Notes: generated from the letters alone by a model not told the origin. 64,000 nt of DNA from CALDTK01 sp965213735 (GCA_965213735.1 CBDCAB010000006.1:1240001-1304000); one strand, 5' to 3'; positions 9,728 through 19,523 are shown, counted from the stretch's first letter. Program-made: numbers and translations.

Positions 9728-10507
9728 ATGGCTCCACCTCTGATACTCGTAACCAATGATGATGGCATTGCAGCGCCTGGTTTGCGCGCGCTGGTAGAGG
9801 TGGCTCAGTCCCTTGGCGATGTTTTGGTGGTAGCACCCGATAGCCCACAGTCGGGGCAGGGCCATGCCATCACGCTCGATCTCCCACTTCGTATCAAGCC
9901 TGTCGAAATTTTTGATGGGATAGAGGCTTACGAGTGTTCGGGCACCCCAGTTGATTGCGTGAAGCTCGCCAAGCATGTCATTTCAGGTGAGCGCACCATC
10001 AGTTTTTGCGTAAGCGGAATCAATCATGGCTCGAATGCTGGAGTCAACATAATCTACTCCGGCACTATGTCGGCTGCCATGGAGGCATCTTTAGAAGGGA
10101 TTCCGAGCATAGGCTTTAGCTTGCTCGACTTCACCTGGAAAGCCAATATGGATATTGCCAAACCTGTTGCTCAAGCCTTACTTGCCTATGGTTTGGAGTA
10201 CGGTCTCGGCGTAACTAATTTGCTCAATGTCAACATTCCCAAAGCTGCAGAAGAGCCGCTGCAGGGTATGCTGGTGTGTCGCCAGGCCGATGCGCGCTGG
10301 GTGGAAACCTTTCAGAAAGGCACCGATCCGCATGGGCGCGATTACTATTGGCTCACGGGCGATTTTGTGGCTAATGATGCTGGACCTGGAACAGACATTC
10401 ACGCGCTCGAGCAAAATTTTGTGAGCATTGTACCGTGTGGGCACGACCTCACCCACCATGCCGCGTTAGAAAGTTTGCAGGCGCTCCAAACCCTACCACT
10501 CCCCTAG
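9728..10507 (+). CDS. surE: 5'-nucleotidase SurE
   Basis: A 259-residue metal-dependent nucleotidase (survival protein E) that removes phosphate from nucleoside monophosphates. It shows the N-terminal metal site ILVTNDDG, then VVAPDSPQSG near residue 36 and SGINHGSNAG near 97, which are the classic SurE blocks. It is the first gene of a surE, membrane protein, lpxB run, an arrangement common in Bacteroidota, and is divergent from hemH with an 87-base control region between them. Confidence 0.96.
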   Translation: MAPPLILVTNDDGIAAPGLRALVEVAQSLGDVLVVAPDSPQSGQGHAITLDLPLRIKPVEIFDGIEAYECSGTPVDCVKLAKHVISGERTISFCVSGINHGSNAGVNIIYSGTMSAAMEASLEGIPSIGFSLLDFTWKANMDIAKPVAQALLAYGLEYGLGVTNLLNVNIPKAAEEPLQGMLVCRQADARWVETFQKGTDPHGRDYYWLTGDFVANDAGPGTDIHALEQNFVSIVPCGHDLTHHAALESLQALQTLPLP

Positions 10508-10510
10508 CCT

Positions 10511-10822
10511 ATGCTGCGCGAAGACAATTTGATTACGGGCTTTGCCGTCGGCGTGATGCTGCCGGTGCTCGTCTACCTCGCCATCACCTATACCTTAGAA
10601 GGGCTGGCTGGGCTAGGTGTTACGGGCGCAGGCGGTGTTCCCTTTGAATTTCGAACGCGCACCACTGCTTTGATTTCGATATGCGCCAACCTGATCCCCT
10701 TCAAATTATATGGAAATTTGCGCAACGACGCCAGCATGCGGGGTGTACTCATCGCCACTGCTGTGTTTGCGATTGCCTGGTTCGTCAAGTTTGGGATTGG
10801 ACTCTTATCTGCTGAGGAGTGA
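10511..10822 (+). CDS. Small membrane protein between surE and lpxB
   Basis: A 103-residue protein with about three hydrophobic helices (near residues 8-30, 52-68 and 78-100). It starts 3 bases after the surE stop and its stop overlaps the lpxB GTG start (GTGA). A protein of this size at this position recurs in Bacteroidota, but I know no assigned function. The operon position suggests an envelope-related role, which is inference only. Confidence 0.75.
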   Translation: MLREDNLITGFAVGVMLPVLVYLAITYTLEGLAGLGVTGAGGVPFEFRTRTTALISICANLIPFKLYGNLRNDASMRGVLIATAVFAIAWFVKFGIGLLSAEE

Positions 10823-11955
10823 GGTATTTCCTTCTGGCCGGTGAAGCCTCTGGCGACAACCTCGGCGCACTTCTCATCGAGGAGCTGAGCAAGCTTGATG
10901 CGGCTGCGAGCTTTGCTTATTTTGGAGGTGATGCTATGGCAAAGGCTAGTGGGCTTTCGCCAAAACGGCACATCCGCGACCTTGCTTTTATGGGCTTTGT
11001 GGAAATTGTGCGCAACCTGCCCACGATTTATCGATTGCTGGCGGAGGCCAAACGTGCGCTAGCTGCATTCGCACCGGATGTTCTGATTTGCATCGACTAC
11101 CCAGGCTTCAATTTGCGCATGGCTAAGTGGGCAAAGCGTCAAGGGATTCGGGTCGAATTTTATGTGAGTCCACAGATATGGGCGTGGCGTCAGTCGCGGG
11201 TGCATCGCATTGCAAAGGTGACCGATCGCATCTTGTCGATATTACCTTTTGAGCCAGCTTTCTATGAGCGTTTTGGCCACAGCGCCACCTATGTCGGTCA
11301 TCCGCTACCCCGACGAATAGATGCTGCGATGGGTGAGTTGGAGGTGCCTCTTCGCGATGGAGCGCCTGTACTTGCGCTATTGCCGGGGAGTCGGCGACAG
11401 GAGATTGATGCGCTCTTGCCGGTGATGTTAGGGGCAGCTACACGCTTACGCGATCAGCATCCGCAACTGCGAATAGTGCTTGCCGCCGCAGAGCCGCTAG
11501 ATGATGTGGAGCTCGAGGAATTGGCCAGCAGCCATGATATCACCTTCACCCGCGAAGCTTATGCCTTGCTCGCACAGGCGCACTTAGCTGCCGTGGCAAG
11601 TGGTACGGCTACGCTCGAAACGGCTCTGTTTGGTGTTCCTGAGGTCGTGTGCTATCGTGGAGGTGCAGTGAGTGTGGCGCTTGCGCGAAAACTGATTAAG
11701 GTGCCCTATATCTCGCTGGTCAATCTCATACTCGGACGGTTAGTCGTGCCCGAACTCATACAACGCGACTGCACAGCTGAGACTTTATTCGAACAGTTAA
11801 GCCAGTTGATGCAAGGGGAGGTGCGGGAAAAACAAATTCAAGGTTTTGGAGAACTCCGCGCAGCCTTGCAACCATATGAAGCTAGTGCTCGCGCTGCGGA
11901 GCTCATCTACAGTAGCCTCAAAGCACGTTGCGATGAACCAGAACGGGTCAAATAG
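10819..11955 (+). CDS. lpxB: Lipid-A-disaccharide synthase
   Basis: A 378-residue GT19 glycosyltransferase that joins UDP-diacylglucosamine to lipid X to form the lipid A disaccharide at the inner membrane. Visible motifs are LAGEASGDNLGA at the N-terminus, CIDYPGFNLRMAKWAK near residue 93, the YVSPQIWAWR block near 115, LPGSRRQEI near 191 and the donor-binding SGTATLETALFGVPEVV near 258. The start is GTG, overlapping the upstream stop by 4 bases. It shows that the organism makes lipid A and so has an outer membrane. Confidence 0.96.
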   Translation: MRYFLLAGEASGDNLGALLIEELSKLDAAASFAYFGGDAMAKASGLSPKRHIRDLAFMGFVEIVRNLPTIYRLLAEAKRALAAFAPDVLICIDYPGFNLRMAKWAKRQGIRVEFYVSPQIWAWRQSRVHRIAKVTDRILSILPFEPAFYERFGHSATYVGHPLPRRIDAAMGELEVPLRDGAPVLALLPGSRRQEIDALLPVMLGAATRLRDQHPQLRIVLAAAEPLDDVELEELASSHDITFTREAYALLAQAHLAAVASGTATLETALFGVPEVVCYRGGAVSVALARKLIKVPYISLVNLILGRLVVPELIQRDCTAETLFEQLSQLMQGEVREKQIQGFGELRAALQPYEASARAAELIYSSLKARCDEPERVK

Positions 11956-11987
11956 ACTTAGTTAGATACACCTAGTTTAGCCCGCTC

Positions 11988-12563
11988 ATGCCCGAAACAC
12001 GCCGCGTAGATCCAGTAGAACGCGCCAAGCGAAATGATGCAAGTGCCCGCCGCGAAGCCGCCGGAGCCAACGAACGCGAAGTCAACCTGCCATTCAACAA
12101 ATTTGCCGCTGCCTTTAAGTATGGCATCATCGGCGGCATCATCGTAGGCATCGTTCAGTACTTCCTGCATGTAGCTGAAGACGGTATTGTCATTGGCTAT
12201 GACTTGTTAGCGTTCTTTCTGCTTGCTCCGGTGATGTGGTTTGCACTTCGCGACCTGCGTAATCACTACGCTGCAGGTGAATTCTATAAAAACGCGGCGA
12301 TCTACAGCATGTACATCAGCTTTATTGCTGCTGTCACCACAGTAGTCGTGAGTCTCTTTGCCTACCTCATCAGCTCGGTGGGGGTACCAGAGGTAGCCAG
12401 CGTCAAAGGCATAAATTTTTTGCAGCTAATGGCCAACAGCGTCTTTCAGTTGTTCATTGGTCTCGTCATCGGAAACCTGATCGCGTTCATCTTTATGCAA
12501 GGCATGAAGACAGATGTGGTGGCAGATGAATTTGTTGAAGAAAATCAAAACACGAATGCATAG
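11988..12563 (+). CDS. DUF4199 domain-containing membrane protein
   Basis: A 191-residue integral membrane protein. A charged N-terminal tail (residues 1-35, rich in Arg, Glu and Ala) precedes FKYGIIGGIIVGIVQYF, then three further hydrophobic helices near 72-90, 108-130 and 150-172. This topology and the G-rich first helix fit DUF4199, a Bacteroidota family of unknown function. Its end overlaps the next gene by 8 bases, suggesting cotranscription with the following two genes. Confidence 0.78.
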   Translation: MPETRRVDPVERAKRNDASARREAAGANEREVNLPFNKFAAAFKYGIIGGIIVGIVQYFLHVAEDGIVIGYDLLAFFLLAPVMWFALRDLRNHYAAGEFYKNAAIYSMYISFIAAVTTVVVSLFAYLISSVGVPEVASVKGINFLQLMANSVFQLFIGLVIGNLIAFIFMQGMKTDVVADEFVEENQNTNA

Positions 12564-12888
12564 TCACCCCTACAACTCCGTCGTCGAAGCCCAGCAAGGT
12601 CTCATCAAGAAAGGCTACACGGAAGGCTTCATCTGGTCGGACGATAAATTCATGACCGGCAATAAATCCAAGTCTTACAGTATCTCCGAGTTGACGATAG
12701 TCGAGACTTATCGCTTTGAAGGCATCACCAACCCAGGCGATGAGTCAATTCTTTTTGCCATTGAGGCCGCAGACGGTTCCAAAGGCTATGCAATCAGTGC
12801 CTACGGACCTTATGCCGATGAAAAATTCGTAAAATTCCTCGACGAAGTGAAAAAGGTTGAAGACACTTCCGTACATAAAAATCCGTGA
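12556..12888 (+). CDS. Small conserved protein of the family often labelled phosphoribosylpyrophosphate synthetase
   Basis: A 110-residue soluble protein. The start is placed at the ATG at 12556 because homologues begin just before a (N/T)S..EA...L..KGYT pattern, and the upstream in-frame stretch copies the preceding gene. The core YRFEGITNPGDESILFAI and the YGPYAD block near residue 84 match a short Bacteroidota family whose database label mentions PRPP synthetase. It lacks the PRPP-binding loop of that enzyme, so the label should not be taken as function. It sits between DUF4199 and AI-2E permease genes with 4- to 8-base overlaps. Confidence 0.75.
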   Translation: MHSHPYNSVVEAQQGLIKKGYTEGFIWSDDKFMTGNKSKSYSISELTIVETYRFEGITNPGDESILFAIEAADGSKGYAISAYGPYADEKFVKFLDEVKKVEDTSVHKNP

Positions 12889-14171
12889 TTTCCGACCAGA
12901 CAGAGTACGTTTCTCAAGTTAGTTTGTCTCGTGTCGCAGCGTTCATGACGATCTGCGGCATCTTAATCTTTTTTGCTATATGGGCTAAGATTATTCTAGT
13001 GCCTTTAGTCTTTGCACTAGTTTTTGCCCTCACTTTGCGGCCCGTTGCGAAACGGCTCGAGTCATTAATCAAGATTCGTTGGCTAGCTACAGGCTTAACA
13101 TTTCTTGCTGTTGCGGTCCCCATCGCCACTGCTATACTTTTATTTAGCTATCAGACGATATCTGTAATTGATGATTTACCCACGATAACTGAGGAGTTTC
13201 AGGAGAGCCTTAACCGTATTTTTCTATCCATCACGCAGAGGTTCAACCTCGACTATACCATCACTGGCTCTGAATGGGCCCGAGAACAGCTAGGTGATGC
13301 CCTTGACGAGCCGTTCCTGTACGTGCGTGCGTTGGTGACGAGTAGCGCCAGCGTCGTTGGTACGCTGTTACTGATATTCTTATACACTTTTCTGTTCTTA
13401 CTCTACCGTCAGCCAATTTACCACTTCATACTTGGCCAATTTAGCCGAGAGACGCGTGATAGACTGGAGCTCGTTTTTGCGGATACTCAACGCATGAGCT
13501 ATACCTACCTTAAAGGGTTGGCTACAGTGATGTTTATCCTCGGCATGATGAACAGTGCGGGTTTACTGATAATCGGGATTGACTACGCCTTCTTTTGGGG
13601 ATTCTTAGCTGCCTTTTTGGCGATAATACCTTATGTAGGGACCTTCGTCGGCGGCTTATTACCATTTTTGTATGCATTGAGCACGACTGACACTACCTGG
13701 CAGCCAATTTCGGTGGCGCTACTTTTCCTCACCGTGCAGACCATCGAAGGGAATATCATCACGCCGAAAGTGGTAGGTAGCTCAATACAAGTCAATCCAC
13801 TGGCAGCAATTATTGCTCTATTTTTTGGCGGCTTTATTTGGGGAGTAGAAGGGCTTATTCTTGCGCTGCCGCTCACAGCTATATTGCGCATACTTTTGGT
13901 GCACTCCACCCGCTTCCGTCCATTTGGATTGCTGCTCAGCGATGATTTAGCAACGCGCGAAGAAGAATTCTTGGGAAGTCTCGATGCGCCCACTCACAGG
14001 ATCATTAACTTCTTTAGGGTGACACCCCGAGGCGTATTCAATGCTGACGCCATCACCGACCGGGTGCACTACGAGCGCAAGTCGAAGAATACGGAGGTGG
14101 ATGTTGACATCGAAGTGGAGGTCTCCGAAGCCGACCCACTACCTTCGCAGCATGGCAAGCAAGGGGTATAG
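12885..14171 (+). CDS. AI-2E family transporter (PerM/TqsA-like)
   Basis: A 428-residue membrane protein of the AI-2 exporter family. It has hydrophobic helices near residues 15-50 and 63-85, a soluble segment to about 150, and the conserved C-terminal helices with IPYVGTFVGGLLP near 247 and the EGNIITPKVVG block near 288. The last 70 residues form a charged cytoplasmic tail. Transport of AI-2 is proven for only a few members; others carry sodium/protons or are uncharacterised. The GTG start overlaps the previous stop. Confidence 0.88.
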   Translation: MISDQTEYVSQVSLSRVAAFMTICGILIFFAIWAKIILVPLVFALVFALTLRPVAKRLESLIKIRWLATGLTFLAVAVPIATAILLFSYQTISVIDDLPTITEEFQESLNRIFLSITQRFNLDYTITGSEWAREQLGDALDEPFLYVRALVTSSASVVGTLLLIFLYTFLFLLYRQPIYHFILGQFSRETRDRLELVFADTQRMSYTYLKGLATVMFILGMMNSAGLLIIGIDYAFFWGFLAAFLAIIPYVGTFVGGLLPFLYALSTTDTTWQPISVALLFLTVQTIEGNIITPKVVGSSIQVNPLAAIIALFFGGFIWGVEGLILALPLTAILRILLVHSTRFRPFGLLLSDDLATREEEFLGSLDAPTHRIINFFRVTPRGVFNADAITDRVHYERKSKNTEVDVDIEVEVSEADPLPSQHGKQGV

Positions 14172-14895
14172 CATCATCGCAGAAGACGAAGACATCATCG
14201 TCGTCAATAAGGCACCTGATGTACTGACTATTCCAGATCGCTTCGACCCGTTTAAGCTGAATCTACTGGCTGCTCTGCGCAAACGCAACGAAGATATCTA
14301 TGTGGTGCATCGACTCGACCGCGAGACTTCAGGCATTCTCGTCTTCGCTCGTAATGCTGCAGCCCACAAGGCACTTAACACTCAGTTTCAGGATCGGTCC
14401 GCAGACAAATACTATCTCGCAATCACCACGGGCGTACCCCATCCTGCCGAAGAGGTGATTGACAAACCCATCGGCCCTGATTCACGAGGAGGTGGGCGCA
14501 TGCGAATCGACTTTCACGGCGGCAAAGAAAGCGCTACTGCCTACGAAGTACTAGAAACCTACCGCGAACATGCACTGGTGAGACTACAACTATTTACAGG
14601 TCGCACACACCAGGTGAGAGTGCATATGGCTGCTATCGGGCATCCTCTTGCGGTAGATCCACTATATGGAGGAGCTGAAGGATTGCTGCTCTCCACGATC
14701 AAGCGCAAGAACTTCAACCTCAAAGCTGGCACTCAGGAGCGCCCGCTGCTGCAACGGGTCTCGCTCCACGCCTACCAGCTCGTGTTCGACCATCCCAGCT
14801 CAGGCCAGCGCGTCGACTTTCTGGCAGAACCACCCAAGGACTTCCGCTCCGCCGTGCGACAATTGCAGAAGTGGAGCAAACTGGAATGGTCCTAA
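14152..14895 (+). CDS. RluA family pseudouridine synthase
   Basis: A 247-residue enzyme that isomerises uridine to pseudouridine in rRNA or tRNA. The catalytic Asp is in HRLDRETSGILVFA near residue 58, and GRTHQVRVHMA near 151 and GHPLAVDPLYGG near 163 are conserved RluA blocks. The start at 14152 is preferred because the longer in-frame extension merely reads the AI-2E gene tail in another frame; even so the genes overlap by 20 bases. No S4 domain is visible. Target uridine unknown. Confidence 0.9.
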   Translation: MASKGYSIIAEDEDIIVVNKAPDVLTIPDRFDPFKLNLLAALRKRNEDIYVVHRLDRETSGILVFARNAAAHKALNTQFQDRSADKYYLAITTGVPHPAEEVIDKPIGPDSRGGGRMRIDFHGGKESATAYEVLETYREHALVRLQLFTGRTHQVRVHMAAIGHPLAVDPLYGGAEGLLLSTIKRKNFNLKAGTQERPLLQRVSLHAYQLVFDHPSSGQRVDFLAEPPKDFRSAVRQLQKWSKLEWS

Positions 14896-14896
14896 C

Positions 14897-16171
14897 ATGC
14901 AGCCTCTCGCCGAACGGCTGCGGCCAAAAAACCTAGACCAATTTGTGGGGCAGGAACATCTGGTAGGACCCAACCAGGTGCTGCGGCGTGCACTCGAAAG
15001 CGGGCGCCTGCCGAGTATGATATTATGGGGTCCACCTGGTGTAGGCAAAACAACGCTGGCGCATATTCTCGCCACTGGCCTCGATCGTCCCTTTTTTGAG
15101 TTATCTGCTATCAGTGCAGGAGTAAAAGATGTTCGCGAAGCTATTGACAAGGCGCGCAAGCAGCAGTTTTTCAATAGTCCAGCGCCTGTTCTTTTTATTG
15201 ATGAAATTCATCGGTTTAGCAAAAGTCAGCAGGATGCGCTACTCGGTGCGGTTGAGCGAGGAATAGTTACGCTCATTGGGGCTACCACAGAAAATCCGAG
15301 TTTCGAAGTTATTCCTGCCCTCTTGAGTCGGGCTCAGGTTTATGTGCTCGAACCACTTACGCGTGAGCATTTAATTCACTTAGTAGATGATGCACTAACG
15401 CGAGATGTGTTTTTGCGAAAGCAGCCAATAGAAATTCAAGAATATGAGGCACTTCTCCGCATAAGCGGTGGTGATGCACGCAAACTCTACAATGCGCTCG
15501 AACTAGTGGCCCAGCAGCTTGGGACAGATGGCGGTACTGTTAGCAATGAGGTGGTAGAGTCAGTTATTCAAAACAACCTCGCGCGCTACGACAAGTCCGG
15601 TGAGCAGCATTATGATATCATCAGTGCCTTCATCAAAAGTATTCGTGGCTCTGATCCGAATGGAGCAATTTACTGGCTGGCGCGGATGCTGGAGGGCGGA
15701 GAAGACGTAAAATTTATCGCGCGAAGACTACTTATCGCTGCCTCGGAAGATATTGGGATGGCCAATCCTAATGCCCTCCTGCTGGCGACAACTTGCATGG
15801 AGGCTGTGCAAATGATTGGCATGCCTGAAGCGCGCATTGTCCTTTCGCAAACAACCATTTACCTCGCTACCAGTCCTAAAAGCAATGCGAGCTACGCTGC
15901 CATTAATGCTGCCATGGCACAAGTGCGCGAAACGGGAGATTTGCCCGTGCCACTCCACCTGCGCAATGCTCCCACCCAACTTATGAAGCAGCTCGACTAC
16001 GGCAAGGGCTATGGCTACGCGCACGACCATAGAGGTAATTTTGTGGATCAGAGCTACGTGCCCGAGACACTCGGCAGACCTGTTTACTACCAGCCTCAGC
16101 ACAATGCAAGCGAGCAGGCAATTCTCGAGCGGCTAAAACATTGGTGGCCACAGCTATACAAATACCCCTAG
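14897..16171 (+). CDS. rarA: Replication-associated recombination protein A (AAA+ ATPase)
   Basis: A 424-residue AAA+ protein of the RarA/MgsA/WRNIP1 family that acts at stalled replication forks. It begins MQPLAERLRPKNLDQFVGQ and has Walker A GPPGVGKTT near residue 46, Walker B FIDEIHRF near 103, sensor 1 IGATTENPSFE near 127 and the C-terminal MgsA domain with SIRGSDPNGAIYWLARML near 250. A longer frame from 14666 is open but only shadows the upstream gene; the ATG at 14897 gives the family start, one base after the RluA stop. Its 3' end is 5 bases from convergent pgpH. Confidence 0.94.
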   Translation: MQPLAERLRPKNLDQFVGQEHLVGPNQVLRRALESGRLPSMILWGPPGVGKTTLAHILATGLDRPFFELSAISAGVKDVREAIDKARKQQFFNSPAPVLFIDEIHRFSKSQQDALLGAVERGIVTLIGATTENPSFEVIPALLSRAQVYVLEPLTREHLIHLVDDALTRDVFLRKQPIEIQEYEALLRISGGDARKLYNALELVAQQLGTDGGTVSNEVVESVIQNNLARYDKSGEQHYDIISAFIKSIRGSDPNGAIYWLARMLEGGEDVKFIARRLLIAASEDIGMANPNALLLATTCMEAVQMIGMPEARIVLSQTTIYLATSPKSNASYAAINAAMAQVRETGDLPVPLHLRNAPTQLMKQLDYGKGYGYAHDHRGNFVDQSYVPETLGRPVYYQPQHNASEQAILERLKHWWPQLYKYP

Positions 16172-16176
16172 TACGC

Positions 16177-18324
16177 TCAGCCTCGCTCGTTGTAGCCAGG
16201 GCTGCGCTCCGTGACAGCATCTGCCACTGCTTTCGAGGAAGGCTCGGGAGCGTTAGGATACTCTACGCGGGCGTGGTACATACTCTTGAGCATCGATTTG
16301 AATAAGCCTCTGCATGCGCGCAGCTCCTTGAAGCTGAGAGCGCAGTCATTGAGCTGACCCAGCGAGACTTTGTGCTCGATAATGCCATCCACGAGTGCAT
16401 CAATATCAGCTGCGGTGGGATCTTTAAGGGCTCTGGCCGCAGCTTCGAGGCTATCGGCAATCATCATCACCCCTTGCTCGCGCGTCTGTGGAAGCGGACC
16501 AGGGTAGCGAAACTTTGAATCGTCAACATCGGGATGCTTCGCGGCGTAGGTGCGATAGAAATATTCCACGCGTGTGGTGCCGTGGTGTGTGGCAATGAAG
16601 TCAATGATTACCGCCGGTAGCCCAGCTTTTTTCGCCAGGCGCAAGCCTTGGTCAACGTGATTGATGATCACCTGCGCACTCTCGAGCTCGGTGAGGTCGT
16701 CGTGAGGGTTGCGCCCGCCTTGGTTTTCAATAAAATACAGCGGATCAACAGTTTTGCCGATGTCGTGGTAGAGTGCTGCCACCTTGACGAGCAGGGTATC
16801 TCCTCCTATTTCGCGTGTGGCAGCCTCCGATAAGTTGCTTACTGCAAGAGAATGCTGGAAAGTGCCGGGGGCTTTAAGGCTGAGCTCGCGCAGCGTCTCC
16901 CGATTGACATCCGACAGCTCTAGCAGCACCACATCGCTAATAAAGCCAAACAGTCGGCCCAGCAAGGGCACCAGCGGATAAGCCAGCAGCGTGAGAAACA
17001 CATTGAGCGCCAGCCAAGTGAGTACAGTCCAATCGATTGCGCGCCAATTGCCCTGCTTGATGAGCTCGAGACCTATATAGCCGAGTAAATAGGTAATGGC
17101 CAGCAGCACCATCGAGCGCAGGATCTTTGACCAGTCGCGCGGACCCGTTGGCGACAATACAGCCACAATACCAGCAACTATCTGTAGGAATGTAAACTCG
17201 TAGCCCAGGCTAGAAAGGAAGCTAGCGATAAGCACTATCACCAAGTGAGTAAATAACGCTACACCAGGCGGATAGAAGTTTTTAATGACGATTGGCACAA
17301 TCGCAAAGGGCATCAGGTAGACGCTCAGCGAATTGATGGAATCGATGCGGAAGACGGCAAAACTCGCGACGAGCACAAGCACCAGGATGAACATCAAGCG
17401 GCTGAACTGCTTGAACTCCTGGCGATGGAAAAGCCGGATGTACAGCAGCAACACCGCCATGATCATACACGTGAGCAGGAGGTAGCCGAGGTACATAAGC
17501 CAGCCTCGAGAGCGATCAATGACCTCGGACTCGTACTGGAGCTTGTAACTATCGAGCTTGCGCACCGTCTCTTCGGTGACAATACCTGATTCGGCGATGA
17601 TGAGCTCGCCCTGTTGCACCATGCCTTGCGCCTCGACGAGCCCTTCGAGTTGTGCTTGCGCAAAACGGTTGGTGAGGGAATCGGAATACTGTATGTTGGG
17701 CCGGATAGCATCCTCGACCAGGGGCAAGAGGAAATCGGCATCGCTGAGGCGCATCTGCTGGAGGCTATCCCGCAAGCGCTGCACTACGGCTGGTGCATCG
17801 ACCAGTTGAGTAGGAGCGCGTTCTAGTATTTTGCCGCCACGGACCACATGCACGATGCCATTGGGGGGCGCCTCAAAGCTGGGCGAACGCTGCACAATGC
17901 CGCGCTCATAAGCGCGCTCAATGAGGCCGCGGCCCCGCTCGAGGTAGAAATTGGGTCGTCGCTTCAAATCACGAAAGCCACTCGAATCGGCCAGACCTTG
18001 AAACTGCCGCTGAAATTCAGCTTCAAAACTTGCGAGTTCTTCAGCAGCAACTTCTGGATTGGCGAGAAGATAGGGATCTCGTGCTTCGAGCACGGCCCGC
18101 CGCTCTGCTGCAAGCTGCTCATTTGTCTTGCGAATAGGAAAATCAAAGGGCGCAAACAAATCATCGTAACGCCAGCGCTGCCCCTGACCATAGGTATACG
18201 CAAACTTGACTCCCGTCGGGAACATGAAGCTGATCAGCGCCACCACGGCAAGCACCAGGGCTACCTGGGCCCAGGCGGGAAGGTCGTTCCAAAATGCGCG
18301 CATTTTGTTGCGGCTACTCTTCAT
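16177..18324 (-). CDS. 7TM-HD family phosphohydrolase (PgpH-like)
   Basis: A 715-residue protein with a membrane anchor near residues 18-38, a long extracytoplasmic domain to about 280, seven helices from about 285 to 475 and a cytoplasmic HD domain. The HD motifs are visible: FQHSLAVSNLSEAA near 502, ALYHDIGK near 527, HVDQGLRLA and FIATHHGTTR near 590. PgpH from Listeria is a cyclic-di-AMP phosphodiesterase, so this one likely degrades that messenger. Its start overlaps the stop of the PduO gene by 4 bases, so they are cotranscribed. Confidence 0.9.
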   Translation of the reverse strand: MKSSRNKMRAFWNDLPAWAQVALVLAVVALISFMFPTGVKFAYTYGQGQRWRYDDLFAPFDFPIRKTNEQLAAERRAVLEARDPYLLANPEVAAEELASFEAEFQRQFQGLADSSGFRDLKRRPNFYLERGRGLIERAYERGIVQRSPSFEAPPNGIVHVVRGGKILERAPTQLVDAPAVVQRLRDSLQQMRLSDADFLLPLVEDAIRPNIQYSDSLTNRFAQAQLEGLVEAQGMVQQGELIIAESGIVTEETVRKLDSYKLQYESEVIDRSRGWLMYLGYLLLTCMIMAVLLLYIRLFHRQEFKQFSRLMFILVLVLVASFAVFRIDSINSLSVYLMPFAIVPIVIKNFYPPGVALFTHLVIVLIASFLSSLGYEFTFLQIVAGIVAVLSPTGPRDWSKILRSMVLLAITYLLGYIGLELIKQGNWRAIDWTVLTWLALNVFLTLLAYPLVPLLGRLFGFISDVVLLELSDVNRETLRELSLKAPGTFQHSLAVSNLSEAATREIGGDTLLVKVAALYHDIGKTVDPLYFIENQGGRNPHDDLTELESAQVIINHVDQGLRLAKKAGLPAVIIDFIATHHGTTRVEYFYRTYAAKHPDVDDSKFRYPGPLPQTREQGVMMIADSLEAAARALKDPTAADIDALVDGIIEHKVSLGQLNDCALSFKELRACRGLFKSMLKSMYHARVEYPNAPEPSSKAVADAVTERSPGYNERG

Positions 18325-18881
18325 TTTTCGGCTACCCAGGGCGTGTCAGCATGTCCTGCCGCGTGCGTGATTGCTCTGGCTAAGGTGAAAAAATAGTCCG
18401 ACAACCTGTTGAGGTACTGCAACACGGCAGCGTCTACTGGTGAGTTTTGCGAAAGCGCCACTACAAGCCGTTCTGCTCTGCGGGTAACGGTACGACAAAC
18501 GTGTGCCTGTGCACATGCCATGCTGCCTGCTGGAAGAATGAAGCTGCTCAGAGGTGGCAAGTCCTCATCGTGCCGATCAATCTGCTCTTCGAGCGCGGCG
18601 ATATGTGCTGCCGCAATGGGTTTGATCGACAGCTCTTTATCTGGTGGAGTAGCGAGTTGACTGCCAATGGTAAAAAGCTGCGATTGTATCTGCTGCAGAA
18701 AAGCAGTCGCTAGCTGTGCGCGCTGCTCGGCCATCACCGCAGCAAGGACCCCGATGTGGGCATTGAGTTCATCGACTGTACCATAGGCATCGAGACGTAA
18801 ATCTGCCTTAGACACACGTCTGCCACCGTAAAGCGCCGTCTGCCCAGCATCGCCAGATTTCGTATAAATTTTGAACGCCAT
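18321..18881 (-). CDS. Cob(I)yrinic acid a,c-diamide adenosyltransferase, PduO type
   Basis: A 186-residue ATP:cob(I)alamin adenosyltransferase that makes adenosylcobalamin. The ATP-binding opening FKIYTKSGDAGQTALYGG with RRVSK, DAYGTVDELNA near residue 35, and the C-terminal RRAERLVV and LNRLSDYFFTLAR blocks are diagnostic of the PduO/MMAB group. The start at 18881 is preferred over an in-frame ATG at 18950 because the family begins M.(F)KIYT. It implies the organism uses adenosylcobalamin enzymes, but no B12-dependent enzyme is in this window. Confidence 0.93.
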   Translation of the reverse strand: MAFKIYTKSGDAGQTALYGGRRVSKADLRLDAYGTVDELNAHIGVLAAVMAEQRAQLATAFLQQIQSQLFTIGSQLATPPDKELSIKPIAAAHIAALEEQIDRHDEDLPPLSSFILPAGSMACAQAHVCRTVTRRAERLVVALSQNSPVDAAVLQYLNRLSDYFFTLARAITHAAGHADTPWVAEK

Positions 18882-18965
18882 AGCTGGAGATGAGGGTGTG
18901 ACTAGCTGCCCGGCGCCACCCATCCAGACGATGATTGTTGGCGAGCACAAGTAGCCGCAAAGGTA

Positions 18966-19523
18966 CTACTCCGCGCTGGGCACAAAGTCTAATGCCGCCC
19001 CATTGATGCAGTAGCGCAAGCCGGTAGGCTTTGGCCCGTCGTTAAATACGTGACCTTGGTGGCCATCGCAGCGGGCACAGCGAACTTCGGTGCGCACCAT
19101 ACCGTACTCCGTGTCACGCAGCTCGAGCATATGATCATCACGCAGCGGCTGGTAAAAGCTTGGCCAACCCGTGCCCGACATAAATTTTGTATCGCTCGCA
19201 AAGAGCGGCAATTGGCAGGCGGCACAGACAAATGTGCCAGCGCTTTTCTCCTGGTTGAGTGGGGAGGTAAAGGCCCGCTCCGTGCCGTTTTGACGGAGGA
19301 TATTAAACTCTTCTGAAGTCAAGCGCTCTGCCCACTCCTCATCACTCAGTCGTAACTGAGCCAGCGTGTCACCATTGAGGCCGATCAACACGCGCTCGTC
19401 GCCAGAAGTAGCTCTGTCGGAATTTGGGTTTTCGGAAATCATTTGTGCTTGGGCAGATTTGTTGTTGCTGTTGCAGGCGGCAAGTGTAAGGGCAACGAGC
19501 GCGATAAAGAGTAGGACTTTCAT
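18966..19523 (-). CDS. msrB: Peptide-methionine (R)-S-oxide reductase, lipoprotein form
   Basis: A 185-residue protein with a lipoprotein signal (LVALTLAAC, lipid Cys at 16), placing it in the periplasm or outer membrane. The MsrB domain has the zinc-binding CxxC pairs CAAC near residue 98 and CARC near 149, the GTGWPSFYQPL block near 116 and the RYCINGAALDF motif with the catalytic Cys near 172. It repairs methionine-R-sulfoxide in envelope proteins, using an electron donor not identifiable here. Confidence 0.93.
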   Translation of the reverse strand: MKVLLFIALVALTLAACNSNNKSAQAQMISENPNSDRATSGDERVLIGLNGDTLAQLRLSDEEWAERLTSEEFNILRQNGTERAFTSPLNQEKSAGTFVCAACQLPLFASDTKFMSGTGWPSFYQPLRDDHMLELRDTEYGMVRTEVRCARCDGHQGHVFNDGPKPTGLRYCINGAALDFVPSAE